From NCBI GenBank assembly GCA_028683835.1, contig JAQUHB010000004.1, positions 47,944-111,943 of the forward strand: a stretch of DNA of 64,000 nt, given 5' to 3'. A program made the translations under genes and the position numbers. Shown in pieces: positions 52,317 through 61,598 of the stretch (positions within the stretch are counted from its first letter, which is position 1; the number at the start of each line of letters is the position of its first letter). The DNA comes from Sulfurimonadaceae bacterium. Its GTDB lineage: Bacteria; Campylobacterota; Campylobacteria; Campylobacterales; Sulfurimonadaceae. Below the pieces are notes generated by a model, which saw only the letters and a list, made by a program, of their open reading frames with translations, ran no database searches and was not told the origin of the DNA.

Positions 52317-53675
52317 ATGAGCATTTACAGAGAGTATGATATACGAGGAATTTTTGAAAAAGAGTTAAACGAGGCAAGTGTTGTGCGCATAGGTTATGGA
52401 CTTGCAAGCCGTATAGAGGGTAAATATGTTTCTGTAGGCTATGACGCAAGAAGTCATTCACCTATTTTATTTGAGTATTTGGTTCGTGGACTTAACGCCG
52501 GTGGAAAAACGGTGCTTGGCATGGGTATGGTGCCGACACCTGTGAACTATTTTACAAACTATCAAGATTGGAACGGCATCACCCCGAGTGGTTCTATCAT
52601 GATCACCGGTTCACACAATCCAAGTGAATATAACGGCTTTAAAATCACCGTGGATAAAGCACCATTTTTTGGTGAAGATATCTATGCACTCGGACGTGAG
52701 ATAGCCCAGATGGCAATGCCACAAACAGTTGCTCGTGATGTGATAGAAATAGACGCAGTAAGCCGTTATGTGGACTTTATGATTAAAGAGTTTAGTCATC
52801 TTAAAGGAATGCAAGAGCGTATCGTTTACGACTGTGGAAACGGTGTGGCTGGGATTGTTACTGAGAAAATCTTCGGCGGTCTCGGGCTAAATGCTAAGGG
52901 AATCTACATAGATCCAGACGGTACTTTCCCAAATCATCATCCAGACCCTTCCGTGGAACATAACCTTGAAGATGTGAAAGCACTGCTAGAAAAAGAGGGT
53001 GATATTGCTTTTGCTTACGATGGAGATGCTGACCGTATCGCCGTACTTACACACAAAAACAATATCAAAGGGGACATGATGGCACTTTTGTATTCGATGA
53101 AGATGACAAACCCTGTAGTAGTGGGTGAAGTGAAATGTTCTCAAGTGATGTATGATGAACTCGAACGCCGCGGCGGCACGGCGGTCATGTACAAAACAGG
53201 TCACTCAAATCTTAAAGTAAAAATGAAAGAAGTGGGTGCGGATTTGGCATGTGAAGTGAGCGGGCATGTGTTTTTCAAAAACCGTTATTTTGGATATGAT
53301 GATGCGATCTACGCAACACTTAGAATGCTTGAACTCATTCATGAGGGGATTGATTTGGATGTAGAACTTGCGAAGCTTCCTGAAGTTTTTTCAACCGAAG
53401 AGATCAAAGTAGAAACGACGGAGAAGGAGAAGTTTCTTATCATTGATAGACTTAAAGTTTTACTTCAAAATCCTCCTTCTGATTTTCCACATATCAAAGA
53501 TATCATTGATGTTGACGGCGTTCGTGTGATCTTTGATACGGGTTGGGGACTTGTGCGTGCGAGCAATACGACTCCTATTTTGGTAACTCGTTTTGAGTCT
53601 ACGAGTAAAGAGGATGCAACGTTATACGAAAGAGTATTAAATGAGCTTATCGTAGAGGCTAAAGGATCTTTATGA
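52317..53675 (+). CDS. Phosphomannomutase/phosphoglucomutase
   Basis: Alpha-D-phosphohexomutase of the AlgC/ManB type that makes sugar-1-phosphates for surface polysaccharides. The 452-residue product has the phosphoserine loop T-G-S-H-N-P near residue 100, the metal loop D-G-D-A-D-R near 239 and the sugar-binding C-E-V-S-G-H. Length and motifs fit the dual-specificity enzymes. AAGGAG precedes the ATG. The product could feed galU, encoded 6 kb away. Confidence 0.93.
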   Translation: MSIYREYDIRGIFEKELNEASVVRIGYGLASRIEGKYVSVGYDARSHSPILFEYLVRGLNAGGKTVLGMGMVPTPVNYFTNYQDWNGITPSGSIMITGSHNPSEYNGFKITVDKAPFFGEDIYALGREIAQMAMPQTVARDVIEIDAVSRYVDFMIKEFSHLKGMQERIVYDCGNGVAGIVTEKIFGGLGLNAKGIYIDPDGTFPNHHPDPSVEHNLEDVKALLEKEGDIAFAYDGDADRIAVLTHKNNIKGDMMALLYSMKMTNPVVVGEVKCSQVMYDELERRGGTAVMYKTGHSNLKVKMKEVGADLACEVSGHVFFKNRYFGYDDAIYATLRMLELIHEGIDLDVELAKLPEVFSTEEIKVETTEKEKFLIIDRLKVLLQNPPSDFPHIKDIIDVDGVRVIFDTGWGLVRASNTTPILVTRFESTSKEDATLYERVLNELIVEAKGSL

Positions 53676-54661
53676 AAATAGTATTTACAGTTTTAGGAAT
53701 AGCAATTTTATTTAGCGGATGTGCTCAAAAAGTACAAATCAGAGCACTTCAGCCTGCACAAATAACGCGTGCGGCAGAGACGAAGAAGATCTCAGTCGTG
53801 GACTTCTCAAACGACAGAGTCAATCTCTCAGGCAAGATAGAAGCCAAAATAGCACAAAGCAGAGTAGATGGGCAATCTTATTTTACGACGATAGGCAGAA
53901 AGGATTTTTATCAGATCTTAGATGAACAAAAGATCCAAAACAGCGGTCTGATAAATCCCTCCACTGCAGTGCAGATGGGACATATTATAGGTGCTCAGGC
54001 AATCATCTCGGGAGATGTTTCCCGTCCTTCGATGCAAGATACCAACTTTTATGAAAAACGTATAAAATGTAATAAAGACTACTGTTGGGAAGTACGTGTT
54101 TCCTGCACAAGAGCTGTCGCTTCCCTCACAGCGGAGATAAGGATGGTAGACACAGCCAGAGGCGATATCATCTATGCTGATACTCTTACAAGAAGTGGTT
54201 CATGGACGCATTGTAGTGATGATTCGAGATTGATTCCCTCTCTTTCTATGGCTGCTCAAGGTTTGGCTGAAGATATCAGCGAAGAGTTTGTATCCAAGCT
54301 CGCTCCGCACTATGTTTATTTTAATGTAGAACTTTTAGAAGATGCAGATATCGACTATAGTGACAGACAAAAACTATTGCTTAAGAGTTCTCTAGAGTAC
54401 ATTAAAGCAAACAGATTTGACAAAGCGGAGACTCTCTTAACTCAGCTTATCGATTCAACGGCTGAGAGAAGTTATGTACCGCTATACGATCTTGGTGTCG
54501 TTAAAGAAGCACAGGGCAAATACAGTGAAGCAAAAGCACTTTATATGAAGGCGGATAGTCTGACTATCAAACCAGTGGATCAGATCAACATGGCGATCAA
54601 CCATATTGATAGCATTATAGAGCAAAACAAACAAGCGCTCTCTCAGATAAATAAAAAGTAA
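53672..54661 (+). CDS. CsgG-like lipoprotein with C-terminal TPR
   Basis: A 329-residue outer-membrane or periplasmic lipoprotein: lipobox L-F-S-G-C with Cys17. The CsgG/HfaB-like domain (about 35-210) includes V-V-D-F-S-N-D-R and A-Q-A-I-I-S-G-D-V. Four cysteines (K-C-N-K-D-Y-C, V-S-C, H-C-S-D) may form disulfides. C-terminal residues about 225-310 form TPR-like helices. It overlaps the previous stop (ATGA) and precedes an LPP20-like lipoprotein by nine bases, a pairing seen in envelope lipoprotein clusters. Confidence 0.8.
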   Translation: MKIVFTVLGIAILFSGCAQKVQIRALQPAQITRAAETKKISVVDFSNDRVNLSGKIEAKIAQSRVDGQSYFTTIGRKDFYQILDEQKIQNSGLINPSTAVQMGHIIGAQAIISGDVSRPSMQDTNFYEKRIKCNKDYCWEVRVSCTRAVASLTAEIRMVDTARGDIIYADTLTRSGSWTHCSDDSRLIPSLSMAAQGLAEDISEEFVSKLAPHYVYFNVELLEDADIDYSDRQKLLLKSSLEYIKANRFDKAETLLTQLIDSTAERSYVPLYDLGVVKEAQGKYSEAKALYMKADSLTIKPVDQINMAINHIDSIIEQNKQALSQINKK

Positions 54662-54669
54662 AAACAGTC

Positions 54670-55638
54670 ATGAAACTCTCTTTTCTCTTTGTCATAGTAT
54701 TACTTTTGCTGAGTGGATGTTCAAAACCGCCTACTGTAGAAGTGGCACCAAAACCACAACCTGCATGGATGACAAATCCTCCCTTGGATGCTTCATCGCT
54801 TTATGGCGTGGGCGAAGGGAAAGATAAAGAGAACGCTCTTGCAAATGGGTTAAACTCCATCGCTTCTACTTTGAGTGTATCGGTAAAATCAAAACTGACT
54901 ACAAATACAAGAGTCCATAGTGATAATGGAGTCGAAAACTATACAAGAGACGATGAGCAAAAAGTTGATTTATTTGTAAAAGAGATACGGCTGAGCAGTT
55001 ATGAAATCCTTGAGAGTGAGAAACTTGGGTTTGAAAGTTACGGCGTACTTGTCAAAGCGGATAAGTCAGCACTTTTTAAGAGTCTTAAGGATGAAGCAGA
55101 CAAAATGATTGCTCTGCTTAAAAATGATGAGTCCACAAGCAAAGCGGCAAATATTTTGGAGCAGTTTTATTTTTATGAAAATGCCACATATACGAGTGAT
55201 AATCTGCTGTATAAATCACTTGTGTTAAAAGTGCTAAAACCTTCATTTGACGATGGATATATCATAGCAGAAATAAAGTCTATAAATGAGAGTTTTAATA
55301 GGTTAAAATCAAGTATGACTTTTAGTGTGACAGCGGATAAAGAGAGCCAAAATTTTATCGATCCGTTCAAATCAATTTTAAGCGACAGAGGGTTTCAAAT
55401 AGCACAAAAAGAAGACAAATATCATTTGCATGTGAACATTACTTCCCACACGATTTTTACTCATGCTTATGGGTTTGACCTCGCAAGATCCGCTATAAAT
55501 ATCGATATAAGAGACTCTAAAAACCAGATCGTAAAAAGTAAGAAAGTAGATATCATAGGTCAGTCATCTCAAGGGGAAGATGTCGCTAAACAAGATATTG
55601 CTATAAAATTTAAAGAGAGTGTTTTGGATATTTTATAA
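54670..55638 (+). CDS. LPP20-family lipoprotein
   Basis: A 322-residue lipoprotein with lipobox L-L-S-G-C (Cys17). The LPP20-like domain starts P-A-W-M-T-N-P-P and contains Y-G-V-G-E-G-K-D-K-E-N-A-L-A-N, typical of the family named from a Helicobacter surface antigen. The C-terminal part is extra and not recognised. Together with the CsgG-like gene it may form an envelope assembly that helps peptidoglycan or flagellar structures; this is inferred. Confidence 0.8.
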   Translation: MKLSFLFVIVLLLLSGCSKPPTVEVAPKPQPAWMTNPPLDASSLYGVGEGKDKENALANGLNSIASTLSVSVKSKLTTNTRVHSDNGVENYTRDDEQKVDLFVKEIRLSSYEILESEKLGFESYGVLVKADKSALFKSLKDEADKMIALLKNDESTSKAANILEQFYFYENATYTSDNLLYKSLVLKVLKPSFDDGYIIAEIKSINESFNRLKSSMTFSVTADKESQNFIDPFKSILSDRGFQIAQKEDKYHLHVNITSHTIFTHAYGFDLARSAINIDIRDSKNQIVKSKKVDIIGQSSQGEDVAKQDIAIKFKESVLDIL

Positions 55639-55695
55639 TTAATATTAGTTTTGCTAAAATAACAGACTTTTTATTTTGAGGGGAAAGTCTACAAT

Positions 55696-56052
55696 ATGAC
55701 ATTCTATTTAGCTTTATTTTTGGCATTTTTATATTTTAAAATCGCCCGCGTTTATAAAAAAGAGGAGAAGACTTCACTTCTTATAAGTGTGCAAAATATC
55801 TTAGTCGCTCTGGCTTCTATAGCTATTTTGCTTTATGGTGTCTTATATGTAGAGTGGTATTTGTTTGTGCCATTTATCTTTATCTTCGCTACTCTTGTTT
55901 CATTTATGATTACTGCTATTCAGATTGGAGTTTTTGTGGAAGGCAAGCCGATATTTGGACTTACGCATATCTACAAATATCTGCCCTACTTGACTTTTGC
56001 GATCTTTATTTCAACCTTTTCAATGTGGTTTTTTAGAGTTTTTGCTGTCTAA
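55696..56052 (+). CDS. Small four-helix membrane protein of unknown function
   Basis: A 118-residue protein with about four hydrophobic segments (2-18, 30-48, 54-77, 93-116). No motif is recognised. GAGGGGAAAG lies upstream of the ATG. It sits alone between the LPP20-like gene and pyrC. Confidence 0.65.
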   Translation: MTFYLALFLAFLYFKIARVYKKEEKTSLLISVQNILVALASIAILLYGVLYVEWYLFVPFIFIFATLVSFMITAIQIGVFVEGKPIFGLTHIYKYLPYLTFAIFISTFSMWFFRVFAV

Positions 56053-56099
56053 AATTTTATTTTTGCTATACTAAGAATCACAATAAAACAAGGAAATTT

Positions 56100-57107
56100 A
56101 TGAAAACTCATACTCTTTTAATGCCACTTGACATGCACTTGCATCTTCGTGATGGAGTAATGCTTGAAGATATCGCGCCGCTTAGTGCGTACAGTTTCAG
56201 CGGAGGTTTGGTGATGCCAAATCTTGTTCCTCCTGTGACTACAAAAGAGGAGCTTATTGCTTATAAAGAGCGTATTATGGCTTCTGTACCAAATGATTTT
56301 TTTGAGCCTTACATGACGATCTTTTATCAAAACTATGACAAAAAGTTTTTGGAAAGTGTGGCTGAAGATATCTTGGCGATCAAACTTTATCCCGCAGGTA
56401 TTACGACAAATTCTGAGGGCGGTGTTAGCTCTTTTGATGTTGAGACCATGAGACCGACTTTGACTGTTATGAGTGATCTTGGGATTCCTCTTTGTATCCA
56501 CGGAGAGACAGATGGATTTGTGATGGACAGAGAAGCGGAGTTTATGAGCATTTATGAGCTTTTAGCGACAAACTTTCCTGATCTTAAAATAGTGATGGAG
56601 CATATCACGACTAAAGCGGCTGTGGATATGTTGGACAAACATAAAAACCTTTATGCAACGATCACGATCCATCATCTTATCATTACGCTTGATGATGTTG
56701 TGGGCGGGATGATGAAACCGCATCTTTTTTGTAAGCCAATCGCAAAACGTCCAGAAGATAGAGAAGCACTTTTAAAAGTGGCACTCGAAGCACATCCAAA
56801 AGTGATGTTCGGCTCAGACTCCGCGCCGCATCCACAGCATAAAAAAGAGTCTTGCGGTTGTGCGGCGGGCGTGTTTACGGCACCTATCGCTTTGCAGCTT
56901 TTATGTGAAGTGTTTGAAAAATATGATGCGCTTGATAACTTGCAAAGTTTTGTAAGCGATAATGCTCAAAGTATTTATGGAATTTGCCCTGAGTTTAAAG
57001 AGATTGTTTTACAAAAAGTGCCTTTTCATGTACCTGAAAACTATTCTCATGTTGTACCTATGTATGCAGGGGAAAGCATAGCTTGGTCGATACAAAGTGT
57101 TGAATAA
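56100..57107 (+). CDS. pyrC: Dihydroorotase, PyrC type
   Basis: Zinc enzyme that closes the dihydroorotate ring in pyrimidine synthesis. The 335-residue product is the short class II (E. coli) type. It has the metal-binding H13-L-H15-L-R-D, the carbamylated-lysine segment I-K-L-Y-P-A-G, E-H-I-T-T and G-S-D-S-A-P-H. AAGGA precedes the ATG, and a TATACT lies near 56067. The response-regulator gene begins inside its 3' end. Confidence 0.96.
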   Translation: MKTHTLLMPLDMHLHLRDGVMLEDIAPLSAYSFSGGLVMPNLVPPVTTKEELIAYKERIMASVPNDFFEPYMTIFYQNYDKKFLESVAEDILAIKLYPAGITTNSEGGVSSFDVETMRPTLTVMSDLGIPLCIHGETDGFVMDREAEFMSIYELLATNFPDLKIVMEHITTKAAVDMLDKHKNLYATITIHHLIITLDDVVGGMMKPHLFCKPIAKRPEDREALLKVALEAHPKVMFGSDSAPHPQHKKESCGCAAGVFTAPIALQLLCEVFEKYDALDNLQSFVSDNAQSIYGICPEFKEIVLQKVPFHVPENYSHVVPMYAGESIAWSIQSVE

Positions 57108-57759
57108 AATCCTTCTCCTAGAAGACGATCCTCTTTTAGGAGAGACACTTGTAGACCTTCTTGAAGAAGAGGGTTGTGATATAGTCCACTGTAAAAATGG
57201 TCAAGAGGTGTTAGAGATCACTTTTAAAGAGCGTTTTGATCTTTATCTTTTAGATATCAATGTTCCTATAATTAACGGACTTGATATTCTTCGTTCACTT
57301 CGTAATGCTGATGACAAGACTCCTACTATTTTTCTTACTTCTCATAAAGAAAAAGAGAAAATTTGTGAAGGATTTGAATCTGGAGCAGATGATTACATCC
57401 AAAAACCTTTCGATTCATATGAACTTCTTTTACGCATAAAAGCGGTACTAAAACGCACAAACGGCGATACAAATGAGTGTATCAGCGGGCTTTGTCATGA
57501 TAAAAAAAGAAAACGCATTTTTTATAAAGAGGTGGAACTTGATCTTTCACAAAAAGAGTATCTTCTTCTCGCTCTTTTTATAAAAAATGTCAATCAAGTG
57601 GTTACAAAAGAGATGATTTTAGAAGAGCTTTGGCATAGCAGTGAAGATGTGAGCGACGGAGCCATCCGTGTGTATATTAACCGGCTGAAACACTTTTTGG
57701 ATGACGCGATGATAGAAAACATCCGTGCTGTGGGCTACCGACTTGTTTTACACTCTTAG
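57097..57759 (+). CDS. OmpR-family response regulator
   Basis: A 220-residue regulator: REC domain (1-115) with acidic pair E-D-D, phospho-acceptor in L-L-D-I-N-V-P and Lys in I-Q-K-P-F, then a winged helix (about 130-218) ending R-A-V-G-Y-R-L. The GTG at 57097 or the TTG one codon later is the start; both lie in the pyrC 3' end. The downstream kinase overlaps its end, so the pair is one system. Confidence 0.92.
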   Translation: MLNKILLLEDDPLLGETLVDLLEEEGCDIVHCKNGQEVLEITFKERFDLYLLDINVPIINGLDILRSLRNADDKTPTIFLTSHKEKEKICEGFESGADDYIQKPFDSYELLLRIKAVLKRTNGDTNECISGLCHDKKRKRIFYKEVELDLSQKEYLLLALFIKNVNQVVTKEMILEELWHSSEDVSDGAIRVYINRLKHFLDDAMIENIRAVGYRLVLHS

Positions 57760-58573
57760 ACGTTATATATTTTTATACTACTTTATCACTGTTACTCTCT
57801 TTGGTGTGAGCTTTTGGTATATAAAAGATGTGCAGAAGTTTAATCAGCTTTATTTGTTGGCTTTTATCTTTTTCGTACTTGTCATCATCTCGGGTGTTGT
57901 GATCTCCAAGTTTGCTATAGAACCACTTGAAGAGTATGTTACCAACCTTGAAGAACTTTCAAGCGAAACCCTGCATGAACTCAATCTTCCTATCGCGACA
58001 ATAAAAACCAATGTTGATATGATAGAAAAAAATAGTTCGGATGAAAAAACATTGAAACGACTGACCCGTATAAAAACAGCTTGTGATATGTTAGCTCAAA
58101 GGTATAGCGAACTTGATTATATGATAAAAAAGCAGACTAAAAAAGAGGTACGCCAAAGATTTGATCTTAAAGATGTAGTGCAAGAGAGAGTTTCCTTCTT
58201 AAGTAGTCTTTACAGCGCTGCCCAGTTTACTTCTGATTTGGAAAGTTTTGCTATAAATATGGATAAAATTGGGTTAGCAAAAGTGATAGACAATCTTATC
58301 GATAACGGTGTGAAATACTCCGAGCAACCAAAGAAGATAGAACTTTATCTTCATCATGGGATGCTCAGTATAAAAGATCATGGAGTTGGTATTGATGAGG
58401 TTATTTTATTGCGTATTTTTGACAGATATTACCAAAGTGATGATTCTATGCCCGGTTTTGGGATAGGACTTTCTATGGTAAAAAGATTTTGTGATACAAA
58501 CCGCATTAAACTCAATATTGAGTCAAAAAAAGAGCATGGCACGACAATATTTTTAGATTTTAAAGGCTGTTAA
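57725..58573 (+). CDS. Sensor histidine kinase with minimal periplasmic loop
   Basis: A 282-residue membrane kinase. Two helices (about 13-32 and 42-60) are joined by only about ten residues, so it resembles intramembrane-sensing kinases. The H-box is H-E-L-N-L-P-I-A-T-I, the N-box D-N-L-I-D-N-G-V-K-Y, then D-H-G-V-G-I and G-F-G-I-G-L-S. The start may be GTG 57725 or TTG 57743; neither has a strong ribosome site, so coupling to the regulator is likely. Its stop overlaps the exbB ATG (TAATG). Confidence 0.88.
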   Translation: MLWATDLFYTLRRYIFLYYFITVTLFGVSFWYIKDVQKFNQLYLLAFIFFVLVIISGVVISKFAIEPLEEYVTNLEELSSETLHELNLPIATIKTNVDMIEKNSSDEKTLKRLTRIKTACDMLAQRYSELDYMIKKQTKKEVRQRFDLKDVVQERVSFLSSLYSAAQFTSDLESFAINMDKIGLAKVIDNLIDNGVKYSEQPKKIELYLHHGMLSIKDHGVGIDEVILLRIFDRYYQSDDSMPGFGIGLSMVKRFCDTNRIKLNIESKKEHGTTIFLDFKGC

Positions 58574-59022
58574 TGGAAAATTCGGATTTTATAAGTTACG
58601 CTGAAAATGCACTTGATTATGGGATTATGGGAATTCTTTTGCTGATGAGTGTTGTAACGCTTTGGCTTTTTATCGAAAGACAGATGTTTTATAAAACTGT
58701 GCGCATTAGTGATTATGAAAATAAAGATGCACTAGAACTTGATCTCAGTGACAACCTTGCTACCATCAGTGCCATAGGTGCAAATGCTCCTTATGTCGGA
58801 CTTTTGGGAACAGTTATCGGGATTATGCTGACATTTTATTCTTTAGGCGATATCGGCGCTGTGGATGCTAAAAAAATCATGATGGGATTAGCACTTGCTC
58901 TTAAAGCGACAGCCTTAGGACTTGTCGTGGCGATTCCCGCTATCTCTTTTTATACGATTTTACTTCGTAAAATGGAGAAAATCATCGTAAAATTTGACAT
59001 TGCTCAAGAAGCGAAAAAATAG
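58573..59022 (+). CDS. exbB: ExbB/TolQ-family proton channel protein
   Basis: A 149-residue inner-membrane protein with three helices. It has the signature G-A-N-A-P-Y-V-G-L-L-G-T-V-I-G-I-M-L-T-F near residue 72 and A-L-A-L-K-A-T-A-L-G-L-V-V-A-I-P. ExbB with ExbD uses the proton gradient to energise TonB. This is the short form found in Campylobacterota. It overlaps the kinase stop and abuts exbD. Confidence 0.93.
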   Translation: MENSDFISYAENALDYGIMGILLLMSVVTLWLFIERQMFYKTVRISDYENKDALELDLSDNLATISAIGANAPYVGLLGTVIGIMLTFYSLGDIGAVDAKKIMMGLALALKATALGLVVAIPAISFYTILLRKMEKIIVKFDIAQEAKK

Positions 59023-59403
59023 ATGCGTCCAAGAAAAAGGTTTGATCAGATAAATGTTATCCCTTTTATCGACATTATGCTTGTGCTTCTTGTTATGGTT
59101 CTTACCACTGCGACTTTTGTAAAGCAGGGGATTATCCCTGTGGATCTTCCAAGCGCAAAAGCAAGCGAGAAAAATGAGCAACAAAAAGAGGTCGCCATCT
59201 ATGTCAATAATAAGGGTGAGATCTATTATGACAAGGGAAAAGTAAGTATAGAAGAGTTGGAACAAAAACTCTCAGCTATTCCAAGCTCTCAGACTGTCGT
59301 ACTCAGAAGTGATAAAGAGTCGAGATTTCAAGATTTTGTGAGCGTGATGAATATCTTAAAACGGCTCAATCATGAACAGCTTTACATTGTGACTAAAGAC
59401 TAA
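59023..59403 (+). CDS. exbD: ExbD/TolR-family protein
   Basis: A 126-residue protein with a short cytoplasmic start, one helix (about 13-33) that holds the proton-carrying Asp in P-F-I-D-I-M-L-V-L-L, and a periplasmic domain. Its ATG directly follows the exbB stop. No tonB gene follows; a convergent small gene lies next. Confidence 0.93.
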   Translation: MRPRKRFDQINVIPFIDIMLVLLVMVLTTATFVKQGIIPVDLPSAKASEKNEQQKEVAIYVNNKGEIYYDKGKVSIEELEQKLSAIPSSQTVVLRSDKESRFQDFVSVMNILKRLNHEQLYIVTKD

Positions 59404-59419
59404 AATGTAAGAATAGGTT

Positions 59420-59662
59420 CTAATACACATCTTTTTTCATAAGAATTACAGGAGATTTTTTCTCTTTTGTAGTATTTTCTTCGGGTAAAACGGGCACTTT
59501 TTTAAGTGTCACATTCGTATCAAATACTTTTGTCTTCTCTTGCTTGATATCATTGAATAGAGAAGAGGCGATAAAAAATAGAATCATGATAACAATAATG
59601 GCAATATAAAAAAGAATATAGTTTTTTATCTGTCCTGATTCAAATGGATTTTCTATCTTCAT
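59420..59662 (-). CDS. Small single-helix membrane protein of unknown function
   Basis: An 80-residue protein with one membrane helix (about 15-35) and a charged periplasmic tail with V-P-V-L-P-E-E-N. Its ATG overlaps the galU stop (ATGA), so it is translated with galU. It is not recognised. It is too short to be TonB and lacks a TonB C-terminal domain. Confidence 0.65.
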   Translation of the reverse strand: MKIENPFESGQIKNYILFYIAIIVIMILFFIASSLFNDIKQEKTKVFDTNVTLKKVPVLPEENTTKEKKSPVILMKKDVY

Positions 59663-60495
59663 GCTTCGAGGTTATCTTTCTCTTTTTCAAAAAAGTAGTT
59701 TGTTGCTTCCACAAAACCTTCGACACTTCCACAGTCAAATCTTCTACCTTGAAATTTATATGCGAGCACTTTGCCCTGTTTTGCCATTGCTAAAAGTGCG
59801 TCTGTAATCTGGATCTCGCCACCTTTGCCAGGTTCTGTATCTCTGATGACATCAAAAATCTCAGGAGTTAGGATATAACGTCCGATGATCGCAAGGTTTG
59901 AAGGAGCATCTTTTGGGTCTGGTTTTTCAACCATATCATCAACTTTTAAAACTCCATCCTCAATCTCTTCTCCAGCGATAATACCATATTTGTTAGAGTC
60001 TTTTAGATCTATCTCTTCGACAGCGACGATACAACATCTGTATTTTGTATAGAGTTCATTCATCTGCGAAAGTATCCCTTTTCCAAGAGGATTGTCACAA
60101 AGATCATCTGCTAGAACAACACAAAACGCTTCATCAGCAATGAGCATTTCGCCTGAAAGGATGGCATGACCCAAGCCTTTCATCTCAACTTGTCTTGTGT
60201 AAGAAAAAGTACATTTGTCAATAACAGAACGTATTTCATTAAGATAATGCTCTTTAGATGTTCCTTTAATCTGATGTTCAAGTTCATAAGAGATATCAAA
60301 ATGATCTTCAATAGCACGTTTTCCGCGTCCTGTGACGATAGCCATCACGTCACATCCAGCTTCTATGGCTTCTTCAACGCCGTACTGAATAAGCGGTTTT
60401 GTTAAAATCGGAAGCATCTCTTTGGGCATCGCTTTTGTTGCGGGCAAAAATCTTGTTCCATATCCCGCAGCTGGAAATAAACATCTTCGAATCAT
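59659..60495 (-). CDS. galU: UTP-glucose-1-phosphate uridylyltransferase
   Basis: Makes UDP-glucose for envelope polysaccharides and lipooligosaccharide. The 278-residue product has the nucleotidyltransferase start F-P-A-A-G-Y-G-T-R-F-L-P-A-T-K-A-M-P-K-E and the later V-E-K-P-D-P-K-D-A-P-S and R-Y-I-L-T-P. AGGA precedes the ATG. It is the first gene of a two-gene unit with the small membrane protein. Confidence 0.96.
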   Translation of the reverse strand: MIRRCLFPAAGYGTRFLPATKAMPKEMLPILTKPLIQYGVEEAIEAGCDVMAIVTGRGKRAIEDHFDISYELEHQIKGTSKEHYLNEIRSVIDKCTFSYTRQVEMKGLGHAILSGEMLIADEAFCVVLADDLCDNPLGKGILSQMNELYTKYRCCIVAVEEIDLKDSNKYGIIAGEEIEDGVLKVDDMVEKPDPKDAPSNLAIIGRYILTPEIFDVIRDTEPGKGGEIQITDALLAMAKQGKVLAYKFQGRRFDCGSVEGFVEATNYFFEKEKDNLEA

Positions 60496-60592
60496 GAAAC
60501 ATCCTAATTTTCTATAAGTGAAGAATTATACTTTATCTATATTTAATATAAGTTTTATATAACACTTCTGTTACCACAGTTATCGATTGTAA

Positions 60593-60601
60593 TGTTATAA
60601 T
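60593..60601 (+). promoter_or_regulatory. Extended -10 promoter (TGTTATAAT) of corA
   Basis: TGTTATAAT, 30 bases before the corA ATG, the same nine bases as before the gene at 9224. Confidence 0.55.
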
Positions 60602-60631
60602 CCGCTAAGAGTTTTAACGCAAGGTTGGATT

Positions 60632-61591
60632 ATGGTCAAATACTTTATAAAAAAGACGCATAGAATAGAAGTATTGGATGATCTGACATTCTTGGAAGGT
60701 GGCGAGAATAAAAAAGAGGACATTATCTGGATAGATATGCTCCAGCCAACTTCAGAAGAACGGTTACATGTGGAAGAGATGTTCGATATCAAATTTCCTA
60801 CAAAACAGGAAAGTGAAGAGATTGAGATCAGTTCAAGGTACTGGGAAGAAAACGAAAAAATCGAGATCAATAGCTATTTTCTTGTGAGTAATGTCGAACA
60901 TCCTTACAATGAGACGGTTTCTTTTATCATAAAAGATAAACTTCTTATCTCCATACGTTACAACCAGTTAAGAAGTTTCAATGAGTTTATCAAACGCTTT
61001 ACTTCTACTCCAAAAGAGTTTAAAGATGGTTATGATATCTTTTGTCAGATTATCGATATTAGGATTGATGCGGACGCCGATACTATAGAAAATCTTGCAA
61101 AAGCGATCACGAAGCTACGCCGTCATGTCTTTACAGATTATTCAAATGATGATGAGGAGATACTTGAGAAAATCTCTCTCTTTGAAGATCTGAATATGAA
61201 GATCAGGGAAAATCTTGTTGATAAGCAGAGAATCTTGACATCGCTTTTAAAATCAAACAAATATAGCGGAGAGCTTAAAAATGAGATTATCATCATGCTC
61301 AAAGATTTAAAATCACTGATTGAGCATACAGATTTTAATTTTGAAAGACTTGATTATCTTCAAAATATCTTTCTTGGTATCTTGAGTATTGAGCAAAATA
61401 AAGTTATAAAAATCTTTACCATTGTGAATGTTGTATTTCTTCCGCCAACACTCATCGCAAGTGTGTATGGTATGAATTTTAGTTTTATGCCTGAACTACA
61501 TTGGCAATATGGATATTTTTTCTCGATTTTTTTGATGATCCTCTCATCAATCACACCGATCTATATCTTTAAGAAAAAAGGGTGGATATAA
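60632..61591 (+). CDS. corA: CorA-family magnesium/divalent cation channel
   Basis: A 319-residue inner-membrane channel. A large cytoplasmic alpha/beta and helical domain leads to two C-terminal helices, with the signature Y-G-M-N-F after the first. The C-terminal K-K-K basic tail is typical. AAGG precedes the ATG. It converges on pgeF with seven bases between stops. Confidence 0.95.
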   Translation: MVKYFIKKTHRIEVLDDLTFLEGGENKKEDIIWIDMLQPTSEERLHVEEMFDIKFPTKQESEEIEISSRYWEENEKIEINSYFLVSNVEHPYNETVSFIIKDKLLISIRYNQLRSFNEFIKRFTSTPKEFKDGYDIFCQIIDIRIDADADTIENLAKAITKLRRHVFTDYSNDDEEILEKISLFEDLNMKIRENLVDKQRILTSLLKSNKYSGELKNEIIIMLKDLKSLIEHTDFNFERLDYLQNIFLGILSIEQNKVIKIFTIVNVVFLPPTLIASVYGMNFSFMPELHWQYGYFFSIFLMILSSITPIYIFKKKGWI

Positions 61592-61598
61592 GTCTCGC

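Noticed and set aside
59420..59662. Small membrane gene next to exbBD as a TonB
   Set aside because: It is on the opposite strand, only 80 residues long, and lacks a proline-rich spacer and a TonB C-terminal domain.
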